This document shows, in pieces, positions 1 through 8,203 of a stretch of 64,000 nucleotides of DNA. Positions within the stretch are counted from its first letter, which is position 1. Every line of letters begins with the position of its first letter. Below the pieces are notes generated by a model, which was not told the DNA's origin, made no database searches, and saw only the letters and a list, made by a program, of their open reading frames with translations. Made by a program: the position numbers and the translations under genes. This DNA is from Agriterribacter humi (GTDB lineage Bacteria > Bacteroidota > Bacteroidia > Chitinophagales > Chitinophagaceae): contig NZ_VOHQ01000011.1 in NCBI RefSeq assembly GCF_009192765.1, positions 62,001-126,000 of the forward strand, written 5' to 3'.

Positions 1-1492
1 CAATGCTGGAACAGAATGCAACCGCCTTACGCATAGGTTCGGGGTCGGTAGATTGTATTATTCCTTCATCACCGAGAATTTGTTTTGACAACGCATTGAT
101 GCAGCCGATAAGCTTTGAAGCGTCATCAGTATTGATCTCACTTTTTTTATCAGCAATGATTTCCTGCACGGCAGGCGGTATATCTTTATCACTAAGGGTA
201 AGGATCAGCACTTTGTAATCGCTGAGCAAATTTTTTTCTACCGCTTCGCCAAAACCTATCCGGTAAATCTCTTTTCCGTATAACCGCTCATCATCCATTG
301 AGCATAAAACCGCCTCCGCCTGTGCAGCTTTGCTTTTTGTATCATCGTTGTACAGGCGTGGGGTGGCAGTCATGTACAGCCGCTTCCTGGCTTTGATGAA
401 ATGATTATCATGCACTTTGGTAAAGGCAGATTCATCTTCATCGTATAGGGTTACACCTGTGGTTCTGTGCGCTTCGTCACAAATGATCAAATCAAATTCG
501 CCAAACCCGTTCTTGATGATCTCTTTTTGCGCTTCGGCTATTACTTTAATGGACTGATAGGTGGAAAACACTACCGTCATTCCCGCCGGGGGATTGGTCC
601 GGATATGGTTGAATTGTCGGATGATATCCCCCTTGTTGGTGGAGGCGGGTAAAGCCAGGTCTACAACACTGAAATTATCACTATCATCATTCTCCGTTTT
701 CTTTTTGGTGATTTCCGGGTCTGAACAGATACAAATGGCATGGATCGGCTCATTGGCATCTGAGGACCACTCCCTGAGCGTTTGCCCTAATAAAGCAATG
801 GAAGGAACTAAAAATAAAACCAGCCCTTTGCCATTGGTTTCGTTTTCAGCAATACGTAACGAATTCAAAGTTTTACCGGTTCCGCAAGCCATAATAAGCT
901 GGCCGCGGTCGGCAGTTTTGAAATATTGGTGTGTACTATTGAGCGCTTCTTTCTGGTGTGGGCGCAGCGATTTTTTAGGTGTGCGGGAAGCGTCGCCATG
1001 AATACCTTTATCTAATTTTTCCCAGTCAACCGGCGCTTCCTGTAAATCGTGAAGATTCAGCCTGGTTACGGCAGGGTGCTGGTTCCGGATGGCTTCTGTT
1101 GCGTTCGGCCCCCATTTGTTGCTTGTTGAGATCCAAAGCCGGTGGGAGAAACCGACTGTCTGCAAGTCTTCACTTTTGAACTTCCTGCCCGATGTGGACA
1201 GAAAGCTGTCAACTGCAGGTTTGTCAATCACTGCGTTTTCCTGGAAGCATTTGCATTGTATTGCCCAGTAATCACCATCAAGCGTTTGAGCAACCAGGTC
1301 AATGCCTGTGTCGCTTCCGCCCAAATCATTCCTGCCATGAAATTCATTCCATAGCCAAACCTTTTTCAAACGGTTCGCATACTGAGGATCGGTAAGCAGG
1401 TATGCCTGCATCAATCTTTCAAATCGTTCGCCTTTATCTTTCTCTGAAAAAGAGATAGTACGGTATTTGTCAAGCAGTGTATTAAAAGTCAT
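1..1492 (-). CDS. Type ISP-like restriction enzyme / DEAD-box helicase, truncated by window edge
   Basis: The reverse strand reads without a stop from ATG at 1492 to the window edge, so about 497 N-terminal residues are visible. They begin with a PD-(D/E)XK-type nuclease segment (GGSDTGIDLVA, then AIQCKC, residues about 57-82). A superfamily 2 helicase core follows: Walker A ACGTGKT near residue 203, the DEAH box ICDEAH and motif III MTATPR. This order matches the N-terminus of single-chain Type I/III-like (Type ISP, LlaGI-like) restriction-modification enzymes, where a methyltransferase and target-recognition domain would follow outside the window. A plain nuclease-helicase without a methylase is possible. 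The XRE gene at 1654 is divergent and may control it. Confidence 0.8.
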   Translation of the reverse strand, partial: MTFNTLLDKYRTISFSEKDKGERFERLMQAYLLTDPQYANRLKKVWLWNEFHGRNDLGGSDTGIDLVAQTLDGDYWAIQCKCFQENAVIDKPAVDSFLSTSGRKFKSEDLQTVGFSHRLWISTSNKWGPNATEAIRNQHPAVTRLNLHDLQEAPVDWEKLDKGIHGDASRTPKKSLRPHQKEALNSTHQYFKTADRGQLIMACGTGKTLNSLRIAENETNGKGLVLFLVPSIALLGQTLREWSSDANEPIHAICICSDPEITKKKTENDDSDNFSVVDLALPASTNKGDIIRQFNHIRTNPPAGMTVVFSTYQSIKVIAEAQKEIIKNGFGEFDLIICDEAHRTTGVTLYDEDESAFTKVHDNHFIKARKRLYMTATPRLYNDDTKSKAAQAEAVLCSMDDERLYGKEIYRIGFGEAVEKNLLSDYKVLILTLSDKDIPPAVQEIIADKKSEINTDDASKLIGCINALSKQILGDEGIIQSTDPEPMRKAVAFCSSI

Positions 1493-1565
1493 TCGAATTG
1501 TTGATGTGGGATTTGGCTTATGGGATTTCGTTCAGTTACAATTTGTGTCGTAAAAGAGCAAAAAT

Positions 1566-1618
1566 ATACTTTAAAGATAATTTATCAACTTTAAAGAAAT
1601 ATAAAGGTTATTAAAGGA
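1566..1618. promoter_or_regulatory. Phased TAAAG operator-like array
   Basis: The gap between the restriction gene and the XRE gene holds two copies of ACTTTAAAGA (1568-1577 and 1588-1597). Each contains the perfect palindrome CTTTAAAG, and the copies are exactly 20 bp apart. Further TAAAG copies follow at 1602 and 1612, so the motif recurs at offsets of 0, 20, 30 and 40 bp, on one face of the helix. This fits cooperative binding by a small HTH protein such as the adjacent XRE regulator. The pattern is seen directly; its role is inferred. Confidence 0.45.
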
Positions 1619-1653
1619 AAAAATCTGTGCTTACCTGAAAGGAAATTTGTGAG

Positions 1654-2016
1654 GTGAAGTACAAAATAGGATACCGGATAAGAAAGCTGCGGGAAAGCAA
1701 AGATTATAGCCAGCAAAATATGGCGGGCGAATTAGGCATTTCTACCAGCGCTTATTCCAAAATAGAAACAGGCAAAACTGATCCTTCTATCGGAAGGGTT
1801 GAGGAAATAGCAGAAATTCTTGAAGTAGATGTCTCCTATTTTTTCCAGGAGCAGAACATCGAAAGTAAAGTAGAAGATCCTAATAAAGCTTACGGTTTTG
1901 CCACTAAAAGTGATATTGAAGAATTGATGTCACTGATTGATGGCTTAAAGCGGGAAATTGAAAATTTAAAAGCGCGCTTTCAAAATCTTACAACTGCCAA
2001 AAGAAAGAAGAGATAA
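1654..2016 (+). CDS. XRE-family helix-turn-helix regulator
   Basis: A 120-residue protein. Residues about 6-62 form a Cro/C1-type HTH (SQQNMAGELGISTSAYSKIE, then GKTDPS), typical of XRE regulators. Residues about 80-115 are heptad-like and charged (IEELMSLIDGLKREIENLKA), a likely coiled-coil dimerisation tail. The start is a GTG; an in-frame stop lies 18 bases upstream, so little extension is possible. It is divergent from a restriction gene and could be its controller (C-protein-like), although C proteins are usually shorter and lack the coiled coil. A general regulator is the alternative. Confidence 0.8.
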   Translation: MKYKIGYRIRKLRESKDYSQQNMAGELGISTSAYSKIETGKTDPSIGRVEEIAEILEVDVSYFFQEQNIESKVEDPNKAYGFATKSDIEELMSLIDGLKREIENLKARFQNLTTAKRKKR

Positions 2017-2180
2017 AGACTTTACTCAGATTTTCGTGGGACATTTATCTCCCGCGGATTTCCGCGGATTTGTTTTCAGCGTTCATCTTCGGGATACTAT
2101 TCCACCTCGGGATATGCCATTCCATTAAGTCTGTTTTAGCCGAAAGCATTCATTTTACAGAAATTCAGTAAATTAATGGC

Positions 2181-2720
2181 GTGTACTCATCCGAAAAACT
2201 TGCAGCGGGTTATAATATGATACCCAACCTGGTGTGGTCTGTTATTCACCTGACACCCATTACCGTATATTGTTTTACGGAGATGGACCGGGTATGGGTG
2301 TATATTTTTTTAGGATTGAGTGTATTGGCAGCATTTGTGCCTAACCGTTTTTTTGACCGTATGCAATTGAGCAAAACAACGAAATTCTATAGAAAACTTG
2401 GCATCCTAACGGTAAGAAGGTTTAGCCAGGATGGTGATATGATCAACAGGCTGATCAGGAAAAAATACCCGGAACACAGGATCATCCGCGGCTATAAAAA
2501 CAGGGAGGCATATATACAGCGTACTTATTTTTACGAAAGATTTCATTTTATAGTATTGGTGTTTATGCTGGCCGCATCCGTTTATGCCTTCCTGCAATTT
2601 GATTACTGGTGGGCGCTGACATTTATCATCAGCAATATATTATACAACATCTACCCCATGTTCCTGCAGCAATATAACCGTATGAGAATTGAGATGCTGG
2701 TTAAGCGGCAGAATACGTAA
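2181..2720 (+). CDS. CrtO-like glycosyl-carotenoid acyltransferase family membrane protein
   Basis: A 179-residue protein with about four hydrophobic segments (residues about 14-32, 40-56, 120-138 and 142-160) and a C-terminal NIYPMFLQQYNRMR motif. That ending resembles the N-x-P-x(3)-Q-x-YNR signature of the CrtO family (glycosyl-4,4'-diaponeurosporenoate acyltransferase). No other carotenoid gene is nearby, so the substrate is unknown and the call is family level only. The listed start is GTG; an ATG at 2217 (residue 13) is an alternative that would begin just before the first membrane segment. Confidence 0.5.
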   Translation: MYSSEKLAAGYNMIPNLVWSVIHLTPITVYCFTEMDRVWVYIFLGLSVLAAFVPNRFFDRMQLSKTTKFYRKLGILTVRRFSQDGDMINRLIRKKYPEHRIIRGYKNREAYIQRTYFYERFHFIVLVFMLAASVYAFLQFDYWWALTFIISNILYNIYPMFLQQYNRMRIEMLVKRQNT

Positions 2721-2735
2721 TTTCATTCAACAATA

Positions 2736-4058
2736 ATGACTATGCAAAACAAACGCAGAAAATTTTTAAAGTTAACCGGGCTTACGGGGCTTGGTGTTGC
2801 AGGAAGTAGCCTGTTAAAAGGGGCTGCTGCAGTAAAGGATTTTTCTGATCAATTGAACTCACCCTTTTCAAATATCAATAGGATGTCTGCTGAAAAAAAT
2901 AACGCATTTGATGAAACGCAACTGAGTATGATCGGCATTTATGGCTCATGGGCTGCCGGTTTAACACAAAACAAGTTACCTGCTTTTTCTTTCCGCAAAA
3001 AGGAATGGAAACATATTGGTGAGTGGAGAAAAGCTGCGCGAACCCGGTTGCGGGAACGGTTAGCCATTCCTGTTATTGAAGGGGCGCCTGCTGTGAATGT
3101 AAAAAAACAATATGAGTATGATGGTCTGCATATTGAGGAAATAAGCTGGCAGTTACCTTATGGCAGGCCAACAGAGGCCATAGTATTAAAACCCCTGAAC
3201 CAAAAAGGGCGTTTGCCCGGCATCCTGGCGTTTCATGACCATGGCGGCAATAAATATTTCGGCACCCGCAAAATAACCCGAACTTCCGATGAACGCCATC
3301 CCTTAGACGTTGCGCATCAGCAGGAATCTTATGAAGGTACTGCCTGGGCAAATGAAGTGGCTAAAAAAGGGTATGTGGTAATGGTTTCGGATGCCTTTCC
3401 TTTTGCCAGCCGCAGGGTAATGCTGCAGGATGTGCCTGAGCATTTGCGCAAAGGGTTAAATGACAATGATCCGGAGAAACCTGAAAACATAGAAGCGTAT
3501 AACAAATGGGCTGCGGAACACGAGCATATCATGGCTAAATCGTTATTCAGCGCCGGCACTACCTGGCCCGGTGTATTTTTTGCAGAAGATCAGAAAGCCT
3601 TAGATGTATTGTGTGCACGAAAAGATGTGGATGCCAGTCGCATTGGCTGTGGGGGGTTATCGGGTGGCGGTATGCGTACCGTATTCATGGGCGGGTTAGA
3701 TGAAAGGATCAAATGCGCGGTTTGTGTTGGTTTTATGACTACCTGGAAAGATTTTCTTTTACATAAATCATTTACCCATACCTGGATGACCTATGTACCC
3801 CTGCTACCAAATGAGCTGGATTTCCCGGAAATACTGGGGTTAAGGGCGCCGCTGCCCACTATGGTTTTAAATGACAATGAAGATGAGCTGTATACCCTGT
3901 CTGAAATGAAAAGAGCGGATGAAATACTGCAACAGGTGTATAAAAAAGCAGGTGCGCAAGACCGTTATAAATGTTCTTATTACCCCGGTCCGCACAAATT
4001 TGATAAGCAAATGCAGGGAGAGGCCTTTGCCTGGTTCGACCGGTGGCTGAAAGGGTGA
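2736..4058 (+). CDS. Tat-exported alpha/beta hydrolase (esterase-like)
   Basis: A 440-residue protein with a twin-arginine leader (RRKFLKLTGLTGLGVAGSSL, residues about 6-26), so export in folded form is likely. The body is an alpha/beta hydrolase: nucleophile elbow GLSGGG near residue 308, a probable acid in the LNDNEDEL segment and a C-terminal histidine in GPHKFD. It resembles the Bacteroidota abhydrolase family close to acetyl-xylan esterases and dienelactone hydrolases. The substrate is unknown. It begins 15 bases after the CrtO-like gene and may be cotranscribed with it. Confidence 0.75.
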   Translation: MTMQNKRRKFLKLTGLTGLGVAGSSLLKGAAAVKDFSDQLNSPFSNINRMSAEKNNAFDETQLSMIGIYGSWAAGLTQNKLPAFSFRKKEWKHIGEWRKAARTRLRERLAIPVIEGAPAVNVKKQYEYDGLHIEEISWQLPYGRPTEAIVLKPLNQKGRLPGILAFHDHGGNKYFGTRKITRTSDERHPLDVAHQQESYEGTAWANEVAKKGYVVMVSDAFPFASRRVMLQDVPEHLRKGLNDNDPEKPENIEAYNKWAAEHEHIMAKSLFSAGTTWPGVFFAEDQKALDVLCARKDVDASRIGCGGLSGGGMRTVFMGGLDERIKCAVCVGFMTTWKDFLLHKSFTHTWMTYVPLLPNELDFPEILGLRAPLPTMVLNDNEDELYTLSEMKRADEILQQVYKKAGAQDRYKCSYYPGPHKFDKQMQGEAFAWFDRWLKG

Positions 4059-4079
4059 GTGTTATTTTTATGTAATGTT

Positions 4080-4364
4080 TTACCAGAAAGGTTGCTGGTG
4101 GGTATTAAAAATCCGAAGTATGATAATAAGATTATCCGGAGCAATAGTGAAATGAATAGTGAATGGGAAGGTATCAATAAACTTCACCCGTACATTATCA
4201 TAGCGAATAGCAGAAGCGGTTGGTACACTGACAATCTTTTTGAAATAAATATCCAGCGTATTTACAAATTCGAGACCGAGTCCATTGGAAAGTTCGTCAT
4301 AATATTTGACCGCCTTATCAATATCTTCAGTCGCCTCTTCTGAAAGGACGATAACGTTAAGCAT
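4080..4364 (-). CDS. RelE/ParE-family toxin
   Basis: A 94-residue protein with the compact ParE/RelE fold pattern: an N-terminal helix-rich half (EEATEDIDKAVKYYDEL) and beta strands carrying VRVKFIDTFPFTIHFTI, then ILRIFNTHQQP at the end. ParE members poison gyrase while RelE members cut mRNA; the sequence alone does not separate them, but the YYDEL helix and the PFTIHF strand are more ParE-like. Its ATG shares one base with the stop of the upstream antitoxin gene (TGATG), so the two are probably translationally coupled. The pair is convergent with the hydrolase gene. Confidence 0.8.
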   Translation of the reverse strand: MLNVIVLSEEATEDIDKAVKYYDELSNGLGLEFVNTLDIYFKKIVSVPTASAIRYDNVRVKFIDTFPFTIHFTIAPDNLIIILRIFNTHQQPFW

Positions 4365-4582
4365 CAGGCGGTTTTATATTTTTGCCTCACAACATTCCAG
4401 GCCTGTAATGAGCCGGGGTTCTGTTGGGCCTGCAGTAACGTTTTTCGAACTGCGTCCTTTTGCCATTCGGGAATTTCAGTTACGGGTTCTTCAACAATCT
4501 CAATAGCTTCTTCTTTTCGCAAATGTTCAATCAAAGAAGCTGCATATGCTTTTTTTATGATTAAATGCAATACTTCAGACAT
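4364..4582 (-). CDS. Antitoxin of the ParE-type pair
   Basis: A 72-residue acidic protein directly upstream of the toxin, which is the usual antitoxin-first order. The N-terminal half (LHLIIKKAYAASLIEHL) could form a dimerising strand-helix; the C-terminal half (PEWQKDAVRKTL, then LQAWNVV) looks like the helical tail that wraps a ParE-type toxin. There is no recognisable ribbon-helix-helix motif. The call depends mainly on size, gene order and the TGATG overlap. DNA-binding autoregulation would be expected but no operator was identified. Confidence 0.7.
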   Translation of the reverse strand: MSEVLHLIIKKAYAASLIEHLRKEEAIEIVEEPVTEIPEWQKDAVRKTLLQAQQNPGSLQAWNVVRQKYKTA

Positions 4583-4741
4583 AGGAGATAGTTTTTTAAT
4601 TAGACACTTTTACCGGAAACAAACCTTTTATTTTATGAAAAATGCTTAAACAAATCTACAATTTTCTGATGTCTTTCTAAAAAGCTTTTCCCCGGTTTGT
4701 TTAAAGTCAGGTTTTCCACTATATTTAACGGGCTGCATTCA

Positions 4742-5503
4742 ATGAAAATTACTGTTAGAATGAATATAAAAACCTTCAATTCCCCCCGGCAATTGGGCGA
4801 AGCAGCCGGTAAAGATGCTGCGGTTCTCATTTGTGAAGCCATTGAAAAGAATGGCGGCGCTAATATCATCCTGGCTACAGGCGCCAGCCAGTTTGAGACC
4901 CTTAATCAATTGATAGCAGAGAAAAGTATTGACTGGAGTAAAGTGGTCATGTTTCATCTCGATGAATATATCGGGCTACCGGTAACGCACAATGCCAGTT
5001 TCAGAAAATATTTGCAGGAAAGATTTCTGGCCAAGGTGCCGCCGCTCAAAGCTGCATATTTGGTAAACGGCGAAACGGATCCCATAGCCGAATGTGAACG
5101 CCTTGGCGAACTGATCGCGAAGCATCCCATTGATGTGGCGCTTGTAGGTATAGGGGAGAACGGGCATCTTGCTTTCAATGATCCGCCTGCTGATTTTGAA
5201 ACAGAAGAGCCATATATTGTGGTTGAGCTGGATGAAATGTGTCGCAAACAACAGATGGGAGAGGGGTGGTTTGCCGCTGTTGAGGAAGTACCAAAGCAAG
5301 CTATCAGCATGTCTGTAAAGCAAATATTAAAATCAAAGCATATCATTTGTTCGGTGCCCGATGGCCGCAAAGCCGCTGCTGTAAGAAATACAGTGGAACA
5401 AAAGGTAAGTAATATCTACCCCGCAAGCATATTGCAAACGCATGTTGCCTGTACCTGTTACTTAGACAGGATGTCGGCTGCATTTCTTTCCAACAGCAAT
5501 TAA
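4742..5503 (+). CDS. nagB: Glucosamine-6-phosphate deaminase
   Basis: About 253 residues from the chosen ATG. It converts glucosamine-6-phosphate to fructose-6-phosphate and ammonia in the cytosol. The family motifs HLDEYIGLP (near residue 70) and [17 protein letters not shown] (near residue 135) are present, and length fits the usual 240-270. A longer reading frame opens at 4697, but it would extend over a possible promoter (TTTG near 4696, TATATTTA near 4718), so 4742 is preferred; ATG at 4760 is also possible. It heads a nagB-permease-nagA operon with gaps of 33 and 36 bases. Confidence 0.88.
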   Translation: MKITVRMNIKTFNSPRQLGEAAGKDAAVLICEAIEKNGGANIILATGASQFETLNQLIAEKSIDWSKVVMFHLDEYIGLPVTHNASFRKYLQERFLAKVPPLKAAYLVNGETDPIAECERLGELIAKHPIDVALVGIGENGHLAFNDPPADFETEEPYIVVELDEMCRKQQMGEGWFAAVEEVPKQAISMSVKQILKSKHIICSVPDGRKAAAVRNTVEQKVSNIYPASILQTHVACTCYLDRMSAAFLSNSN

Positions 5504-5536
5504 CCCCTTTTTAAAAGAATTGTTACTATTTATATT

Positions 5537-6862
5537 ATGAGTACTGCTTTAACCAAAACCGTAGATGTTAGCGCTTTAACCAAACGCGATACGGTTATTT
5601 CCATATTGATCATCGGGCTGCTGTTTTTTATTTTCGGATTTGTTTCGTGGATCAACGCTATCCTTATTCCTTATTTTAAAATAGCTTGTGAGCTAACGAA
5701 CTTTGAGTCTTACCTTGTTGCATTTGCGTTTTATATTTCCTATTTGGTAATGTCGGTTCCATCATCCTTCCTGTTAAAAAAAATAGGATTCAAAAAAGGC
5801 ATCATGGTGGGGTTTTGGGTAATGGCGGCAGGAGCGTTTATTTTTTTGCCGGCAGCCCTGAGCAGAACCTATGAGATATTTCTTATCGGATTGTTTACCA
5901 TTGGTACAGGACTTTCCATTCTTCAAACAGCAGCCAATCCTTATATTACTGTTTTAGGTCCTAAAGAAAGTGCGGCGCAGCGCATCAGCATTATGGGCAT
6001 ATGTAATAAGGGCGCAGGTATTTTGGCTCCGCTGCTGTTTGCTGCGGTAGTATTAAAAGCAACAGATACGGAATTGTTCAACGCCATAGGCACGATGAGT
6101 GAAATGGAAAAAAGTGCCGCTTTGGATGAGCTGATCAGGCGGGTGATTGTTCCTTATGCCTGTGTGGGCACGGTATTGCTGGCCCTGGGACTGGTGGTAC
6201 GTTATTCGCCATTGCCGGAAATTAATACGGAGCAGGAAAGTACAGCAGTGGCTGCGGCTAACGCTGGTAAGAAAAGTATATTTCAATTTCCATACCTCAT
6301 TCTCGGTGCGGTGGCCATTTTTTTGCATGTAGGTACACAGGTTATCGCTATTGATACCATCATCGGTTATGCCAATTCCATGCATATCAATTTGCTGGAA
6401 GCCAAAGTTTTTCCTTCTTATACCTTATTTGCTACCATTTGTGGTTATATACTGGGCATTATTTGCATTCCCAAATACATCAGCCAGGTAACTGTATTAA
6501 GGTTGTGTACCCTGCTGGGACTGTCCTTAACATTGCTTATCATTTTTGTAAACGGTCAAATTACAATGTTGGGGCATACGGCTGATATTTCCATATGGTT
6601 TGTGGTGCTGCTTGGTTTGGCCAATTCACTGGTATGGGCGGGCATATGGCCTTTGGCATTAGATGGTTTGGGGCGATTTACAAAGCTGGGGGCTTCGGTG
6701 CTCATCATGGGCTTATGCGGTAATGCTATTCTGCCGCTTTTTTATGGATGGATGGCCGATGTATACGATGTTCGCACAGCCTACTGGGTATTGTTTCCCT
6801 GCTATTTGTACCTTGTGTTTTATGCTTTTTACGGGCATCGTGTAAAAAGATGGTCTTTATAA
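5537..6862 (+). CDS. FHS-type MFS sugar permease (probable N-acetylglucosamine transporter)
   Basis: A 441-residue protein with about twelve hydrophobic helices and the signature of the fucose-galactose-hexose:proton symporter group (FGFVSWINAILIPYFK near the N-terminus, then LQTAANPYITVLGP near residue 135). It lies between nagB and nagA, which argues for N-acetylglucosamine as substrate (a NagP-like role); glucose or galactose transport cannot be excluded. It would act in the inner membrane and supply the two flanking enzymes after phosphorylation by a kinase not found in this window. Confidence 0.83.
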   Translation: MSTALTKTVDVSALTKRDTVISILIIGLLFFIFGFVSWINAILIPYFKIACELTNFESYLVAFAFYISYLVMSVPSSFLLKKIGFKKGIMVGFWVMAAGAFIFLPAALSRTYEIFLIGLFTIGTGLSILQTAANPYITVLGPKESAAQRISIMGICNKGAGILAPLLFAAVVLKATDTELFNAIGTMSEMEKSAALDELIRRVIVPYACVGTVLLALGLVVRYSPLPEINTEQESTAVAAANAGKKSIFQFPYLILGAVAIFLHVGTQVIAIDTIIGYANSMHINLLEAKVFPSYTLFATICGYILGIICIPKYISQVTVLRLCTLLGLSLTLLIIFVNGQITMLGHTADISIWFVVLLGLANSLVWAGIWPLALDGLGRFTKLGASVLIMGLCGNAILPLFYGWMADVYDVRTAYWVLFPCYLYLVFYAFYGHRVKRWSL

Positions 6863-6898
6863 AAAGGCTGCTATTTTTTAAAGATTAAAAACCGGATC

Positions 6899-8083
6899 AT
6901 GCAAGGGTTGAAAATATACAACGGCAAAATAATAACCCCCGGGGGAATTATTAATAATGGTTCGGTACTGGTTACAGGAGATACGATTACTGCTGTTAGT
7001 GAAAATAATATAGAAGTAGAAAATGTTGCTGCCATAGATGCGAAGGGATTATATGTTTCACCCGGGTTTATTGATATACATGTACATGGCGGCGGCGGGC
7101 ACGACTTTATGGATAATAGTGTGGAAGCCTTTTTGGCCATTGCTGAAACACATGCCCGCTATGGAACTACCGCCATGTGGCCAACCAGTCTTACCAGCAA
7201 TAAGGAAGGTATTCTTCAAACGCTTGATACTTACGAAGCGGCAAAAGATAAAAATATCAATGGCGCACAGTTTATGGGCATGCACCTTGAAGGTCCTTAT
7301 TTTGCCATGAACCAGCGGGGGGCGCAGGACCCGCGCTATATACGCAATCCCGACCCGGAGGAATATAAAGAAATTCTTGCTCATTCTTCTTCCATTAAAC
7401 GATGGAGTGCTGCGCCGGAATTGAAAGGCGCGATTGAGTTTGGAAGATATATCCGGACCAAAGGTATACTGCCTGCCATGGCACATACCGATGCCATATA
7501 TGAAGAAGCGTACGAAGCGTTTAAAGCGGGTTATTCGCTGGCTACACATTTGTACTCTGCCATGTCGGGCGTTACCAGGCGTAATGCTTTTCGCTATGCA
7601 GGCGTAATTGAAGCCGCTTTTCTCACCGATGATATGGATGTGGAGATCATTGCAGATGGTGTTCACCTGCCAGCTCCGTTGCTGAAGCTGGTATATAAAA
7701 TTAAAGGCGCCGGCCGAACGGCTTTAATTACGGATGCTATGCGTGCTGCGGGTATGCCTGAAGGTGAGAGCGTGCTGGGCAATATTAACGATGGTATAAA
7801 AGTAATTGTGGAAGATGGGGTAGCAAAACTGCCCGACCGCACTTCATTTGCAGGCAGCGTAGCAACGGCCGACCGTCTCGTAAGGACTATGATCAATATG
7901 GCGGAACTGCCCCTGGAAAAAGCCATACAAATGATTACTGCTACCCCTGCGCGGATTATGGGCTTGCAGGATAAAAAAGGAGCGCTTGAGGCTGGTAAAG
8001 ATGCTGATATTGTTTTATTTGATAAGAATATTCGGATTGAAATGACAATAATAAAAGGAAGGGTGGTGTACCAGCGTAAATGA
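6899..8083 (+). CDS. nagA: N-acetylglucosamine-6-phosphate deacetylase
   Basis: A 394-residue amidohydrolase that removes acetate from N-acetylglucosamine-6-phosphate to feed NagB. Visible motifs are DIHVHGGGGHDF (residues about 60-71), the metal-binding glutamate in HLEGPYF, histidines in MAHTDA and THLYSAM, and the catalytic aspartate in LITDAM. Length is normal (about 380-400). ATG at 6899 is 36 bases after the permease stop, consistent with one transcript. A GntR/LacI-type gene at 10563 is a possible regulator. Confidence 0.92.
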   Translation: MQGLKIYNGKIITPGGIINNGSVLVTGDTITAVSENNIEVENVAAIDAKGLYVSPGFIDIHVHGGGGHDFMDNSVEAFLAIAETHARYGTTAMWPTSLTSNKEGILQTLDTYEAAKDKNINGAQFMGMHLEGPYFAMNQRGAQDPRYIRNPDPEEYKEILAHSSSIKRWSAAPELKGAIEFGRYIRTKGILPAMAHTDAIYEEAYEAFKAGYSLATHLYSAMSGVTRRNAFRYAGVIEAAFLTDDMDVEIIADGVHLPAPLLKLVYKIKGAGRTALITDAMRAAGMPEGESVLGNINDGIKVIVEDGVAKLPDRTSFAGSVATADRLVRTMINMAELPLEKAIQMITATPARIMGLQDKKGALEAGKDADIVLFDKNIRIEMTIIKGRVVYQRK

Positions 8084-8203
8084 TAAAGAATAAACCGTAT
8101 AAAATTTACATGGAGGTACAGGATGCATATTAAACGGTTTTTATGTACTTTGTAGCATGTATTATCCTCTGGGTTAGTTCATATAAATTTCACCCCTTCC
8201 CGA

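Noticed and set aside
2051-2075. Direct repeat of CCGCGGATTT
   Set aside because: Two short copies in non-coding text; likely chance or remnant of dispersed repeat text with no visible function.
7058-7666. 202-codon reverse-strand frame inside nagA
   Set aside because: It lies wholly within the strongly supported nagA gene, and its translation has no family features; it is a shadow of the real frame.
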